Shown here: one piece after another, positions 38,950 through 42,096 of the stretch
Numbering within the stretch: position 1 is the stretch's first letter
Layout: each line of letters begins with the position of its first letter
Assembly (NCBI GenBank): GCA_025529335.1
Contig: JAMYHX010000384.1
Coordinates: forward strand, 1 to 42,096
Length of the DNA: 42,096 bases
Direction of reading: 5' to 3'
Source of the DNA: Rhizopus sp. PT2906
Taxonomy: Eukaryota; Mucoromycota; Mucoromycetes; Mucorales; Rhizopodaceae
Program-made: the position numbers and the translations under genes
The notes under the pieces: generated by a model
Seen by the model: the letters and a program-made list of their open reading frames with translations, nothing else
Databases searched by the model: none
What the model was told of the DNA's origin: nothing

Positions 38950-41726
38950 ATGTCTTCTTCATCAAAAATATCCCAATTACTATCGGATTGGATCACAGCA
39001 GTAGAAAATACAGACATAATTAAAGCCAAATCATTACTCAGTATGGAACCTGAGCTATTATGGACACCCATTCGACATGATCAAGATGTTGCTCATCTCG
39101 AACACACTCTTTCTGAACTCGGATATCTTGGCTCTCAATTTCAACCTTTAGCCGCAGTTCAATTCAGTCTACTTTACTTTTACAAACACAGAGATATTCG
39201 ATTCATTAATTTTCTTATAAAGGTACTATCATTAAAAAAATTAGACAGGCAAAAAAAAAAACACTAAAAAATTTATTTATAGCAATCTACTCTTTACGAT
39301 CTTGATACAAGGTCTTGGGGTCAATGTAACAATACAACTCTCCATCTTGCTTGTTTCTTGGGACATCAATCCATCGTAGATATCCTGCTCGAAAAGGGTG
39401 TATCAACTCAGACGCCGAATGATCTGGGTTACTTACCACAAGATGTCAATCCACAGATCCAATTGAAAAAATTAGTTCGTCCAAACTATAGTACACCAAA
39501 TCAGTTCAAGTTGCTCAAACAAAAGGCCCTGTTGGTAGATGATATGCCCACCATGAGTAGTCTTGAACGAAAGGCATCAGAACAGCAATACTTTAGAAAG
39601 GGACGAGTGAAGGAGACTCAGATGAAGGTGCTCTCGGAAGAAGAACAGATCGTCGCAGAACAAAAGAAGAGACAGTTGGAAGTGGCACAATTGGCAAAGA
39701 AATCAGCTGTCAAAAATAATCCCCTTTACCAAAAATTAGAAAAGGTTTCGACTATTAAAAGGAGACCAGTAAATCAGGTTCCTTGTACGACAACCACCAG
39801 TAATAATAGTAGCTGTAGTTTTGACAGTGATGCCCTAGAAAACAATACTCCTAAAATTGATACTACAACCCTTATTACTAAAACAACAAACGATGATACT
39901 ACTACTACTACTACTACTACTAGAATTGTTCATGATGATGCACCAGATGATACTCTTGACAACATAATAAATGATGATATCCATGGCGACACAACAAATG
40001 ATATGCACAACTATGCAAAGGATATTGATAATGACATAGACGTCTTTGATAATTATGTAAATGATATTGACAACGATGTAAATAATAGTGATGACGCAAA
40101 CGGTATACATTATAACACAAATGACATCGACAACGACGCAGATGATACGAATAGCGACATAAATAGTATTGATAATGACACAAATGCTATTGACAACAAC
40201 ACGAATGTTATTGATAATGAAACAAATAACATTAACAACGACACAAATGACGTTGACAATGATGCAAAGATCATTGATAGCGACAAAGATGATATACATA
40301 ATAGCAAAAATGATACAGGTATAATAATCATTAAAGAAACACAAAAGAAATCCAACGATGAAAACACCAAAGATTTCGACAAGGAAGACTCACTGGTATC
40401 CACTTCTGACGATGACGATGATGATGAGGACGAAGGAGTTCAATACAAGGCTCTGACAGCAGCAAGAATCCTGACAGCCCCGATCTACAAAAAGAGCGAC
40501 GAGATAAAAACAATCTCGCCCATAGATACCAAGTTTTCGACAAGTACGACCTTGACAAGTAATTATCTGATATCGGATGAAGCAATTCCCCGAGAGACAA
40601 AACGGCGCAGTGGAAGTCAAAAGGCGGCATGGAGCATGAGCATGAGCTCATGGGCAGCCATCTTGGACCGTGAATTCAATTTGAACGAACTAGATGCAGA
40701 AAGGAAGGCAAGACAGGACAGTCTGAAGACCAAATCTGAAAAGGTGGAATCTGAAGAGGTGGAATCTGAAGAGGCCCCATATGAAAAGATTGAATCAGAA
40801 GAGGTTGAAAATGAAAAGGTCGAATCAGAAGAGATTGAAAATGAAAAGCCCAAATTTGACAACTTCAAATTCGAATACAAAGAGTTCAAATTCGATAATC
40901 TCAAGTTTGACAACCTCAAACTCGAAAAGCTTGAAAATTTTGAAAAGTTGGAACATGAAAAGTACGAGCGTGAAGAAGAGAAGGAAGAAGTTCCGTCACC
41001 CAAACTTGAACCAGCCAAACCGATACGTGTCGCGACGCAACCAAGATCATCCAGTATCGTTCGTCGAATGAGCATCCCCTCCGCCTTTACTGGCTATGGC
41101 AAACTCTATTTACATGTCAACAGTGTCCAGGATATCCTTCTGCCGCTTCCCAAGGACCGAACGTATGTCCGCTGCGTTGTTAGTGATGGTCGATTTGAAT
41201 ACATGTCCAGATACGAAGTGCTCAGTCAGAACATCGAGTTTGATTATGAGTGTGTGATCGATACACATCCAGACATGATCATCACCCTCTCATTACATGT
41301 ACGACCAGACTATATCATGAAGACACGTAAATCATTTTCTCGGCTCTTTTCCTCTCGCAAAAAGAAAAAGGAGTCCCTTTCGGGTTATGTCAACAAGGAA
41401 GATGGTGCGATTGGTCAGGCTCGATTTGCTTTGGCTCATATGGCCCCAGCTTGTACTCGAGCTCGTTATCAGGCAGGCTTTAGCTGTTTTAATGCTTGGT
41501 ATGCAAGATCGTTCAAGGAGCGTCATCGTCAAAAGAAGAAGGACCAAGATGTGCTTAAAGTTGTCGGGAATTTTGAAGTTGATCTGTTGTTTTTATCTCA
41601 ATCTCCTCAACAGGTAAAGACAAAAAAAAAAAAGTTAAAATGGTCAAGATATTGACTTTGTGAATATAGCCATTTCCAAAATCCTTGAGTGAATATCAAA
41701 GTCTGTCCGTAGCATCGTTTTCATAG
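38950..41726 (+). CDS. Ankyrin-repeat protein with Asp/Asn repeats and anillin/Bud4-like C-terminus (886 aa)
   Basis: Exons are 38950-39222, 39283-41613 and 41670-41726; 2661 nt. Residues about 15-145 carry degenerate and one good ankyrin repeat (NTTLHLACFLGHQSIVDILL EKG). Residues 190-280 are Lys/Gln-rich helix. Residues about 311-437 are a tandem Asp/Asn repeat with units like DIDND(T/A)N, preceded by a Thr run from (ACT)8 at 39898-39921. Residues about 576-661 are Glu/Lys repeats (EKVESEE, KFDNLKFDNLKLEKLE). The C-terminus from about 695 (GYGKLYLHVNSVQDILLPLP, TYVRCVVSDGRFEYMS, KSFSRLFSSRKKKK, GFSCFNAWYARS) matches the layout of the anillin-homology/C2-like region of Bud4/anillin. That region binds membrane or septins at division sites. 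No PH domain follows. Septin or cortex function is inferred. Confidence 0.8.
39898..40320 (+). repeat. Coding (ACT)8 microsatellite and degenerate Asp/Asn-coding tandem repeat
   Basis: (ACT)8 at 39898-39921 encodes poly-Thr. After it the DNA repeats, imperfectly, units of about 15-30 nt of the type GA(T/C)AAT/GACAAC-GACNCAAAT, encoding IDND-TND blocks up to about 40320. The variation in third positions shows old expansion rather than recent slippage. Confidence 0.65.
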
Positions 41727-41783
41727 AACAATGTTTAATCAATTAAAAAAAAATGTAAATATTTCCCCTCACTGTTGTTTTTA

Positions 41784-42096
41784 TCAATCATATTCTTGTC
41801 CTTGATTTGAAAAGAAGTGAGTATAAGTAATGACTACAGATGAAAAAGATTAGTCATATCAACAAGGAAAATGGCTGACTATCTTACTTGTTCCATAAAC
41901 AAGTATTCCTCCAGCAATACTCATGATCATGGCTGGAACTGTGATCTATTCGAGCCATTCGTTTTAACTTTTTTTCTTTCTCTCTATTTTTTTTTTTTAA
42001 ATTTACCACTTCGGCATGGGCAAGAACAAGAGGTAAACAGAATCCAGATACGATAAACATGCCAGTAATAAAATGCCCTGCGTCAATCATTCCACT
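41784..42096 (-). CDS. VPS55: Vps55/LEPROT family membrane protein, 5' end outside window
   Basis: Partial gene cut by the window end. Visible exons on the minus strand are 42096-42007 (continuing upstream), 41945-41888 and 41833-41784. Joined they give SGMIDAGHFITGMFIVSGFC, LPLVLAHAEV, ITVPAMIMSIAGGILVYGT and a tail ending HFFSNQGQEYD. The pattern of two membrane spans with DxGHF.TG.....G..LP.VLAH and AM.(M)S.AGG.LVYGT is the Vps55/leptin-receptor-overlapping family. This protein works with Vps68 in late endosome-to-vacuole transport. The acceptor of the middle exon is the TAG at 41947-41946; the CAG six nt further on would break the frame. About the first third, including the first membrane segment, is missing. 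It is convergent with the ankyrin/anillin gene, 57 nt between stops. Confidence 0.9.

Noticed and set aside
39835..40403. Long minus-strand open frames rich in Ile, Val, Cys and Ser across the ankyrin/anillin gene
   Set aside because: They are the complement of the Asp/Asn-coding repeat; low complexity and no splice or start context.

Overview
The window looks like nuclear chromosomal DNA from an early-diverging, filamentous fungus, most likely Mucoromycota (Mucorales-like). It is AT-rich, and its genes are broken by many very short introns (about 46-75 nt, GT..AG) in compact coding regions. The conserved proteins read as fungal, and the transposon relics (MULE with an OTU tail, Tc1/mariner, a TnpB/Fanzor-like protein) are of kinds common in that group. 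The species cannot be named from the sequence alone.

Layout. 110-1543 (-): an uncharacterised, acidic, probably disordered protein. 1544-7792: more than 6 kb without an intact gene, holding a decayed MULE transposase with a SWIM zinc finger and an OTU-protease start. 7793-13658: TIM10 (+), a helical unknown (+), a Sel1-repeat/MYND protein (-), SmD2 (+) and an F-box/LRR protein (-). 13659-18058: a second relic zone with a dead Tc1/mariner copy between two zinc-finger relics. 18059-20033: two secreted proteins (GH17 glucanase and a small GPI-anchor-like protein). 20171-27564 (-): a CaiB/SUGCT-type CoA-transferase with 14-nt and 5-nt micro-exons, then the cohesin loader SCC2. 27965-28127 (+): a U1 snRNA gene with all expected stem-loops. 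28214-32248: inositol polyphosphate multikinase (-), a TLDc/OXR1 protein (+) and glucose-6-phosphate dehydrogenase (+), the last with a GC-AG intron. 32460-33590 (-): a coiled-coil protein with HRTTS repeats. 33797-34626 (-): remains of a TnpB/Fanzor-like RuvC protein. 35539-37998 (+): ISU1, a Pcl-type cyclin and UBC12. 38950-41726 (+): an ankyrin protein with an anillin/Bud4-like C-terminus. 41784-42096 (-): the 3' part of VPS55, cut by the window end.

The genes do not form one pathway; this is an ordinary housekeeping neighbourhood. Some themes recur. Splicing is represented by U1 snRNA and SmD2, mitochondrial biogenesis by TIM10 and ISU1, and carbon metabolism by G6PD and the CoA-transferase. 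Cell-wall or surface roles are suggested by GH17 and the GPI-anchor-like protein, and cell-cycle or polarity roles by SCC2, the cyclin and the anillin-like protein. Exon models below were built by hand from splice signals. For every intact multi-exon gene the exon lengths sum to a whole number of codons and the joined frame is open. I found no clear tRNA, rRNA, CRISPR array or intact mobile element.
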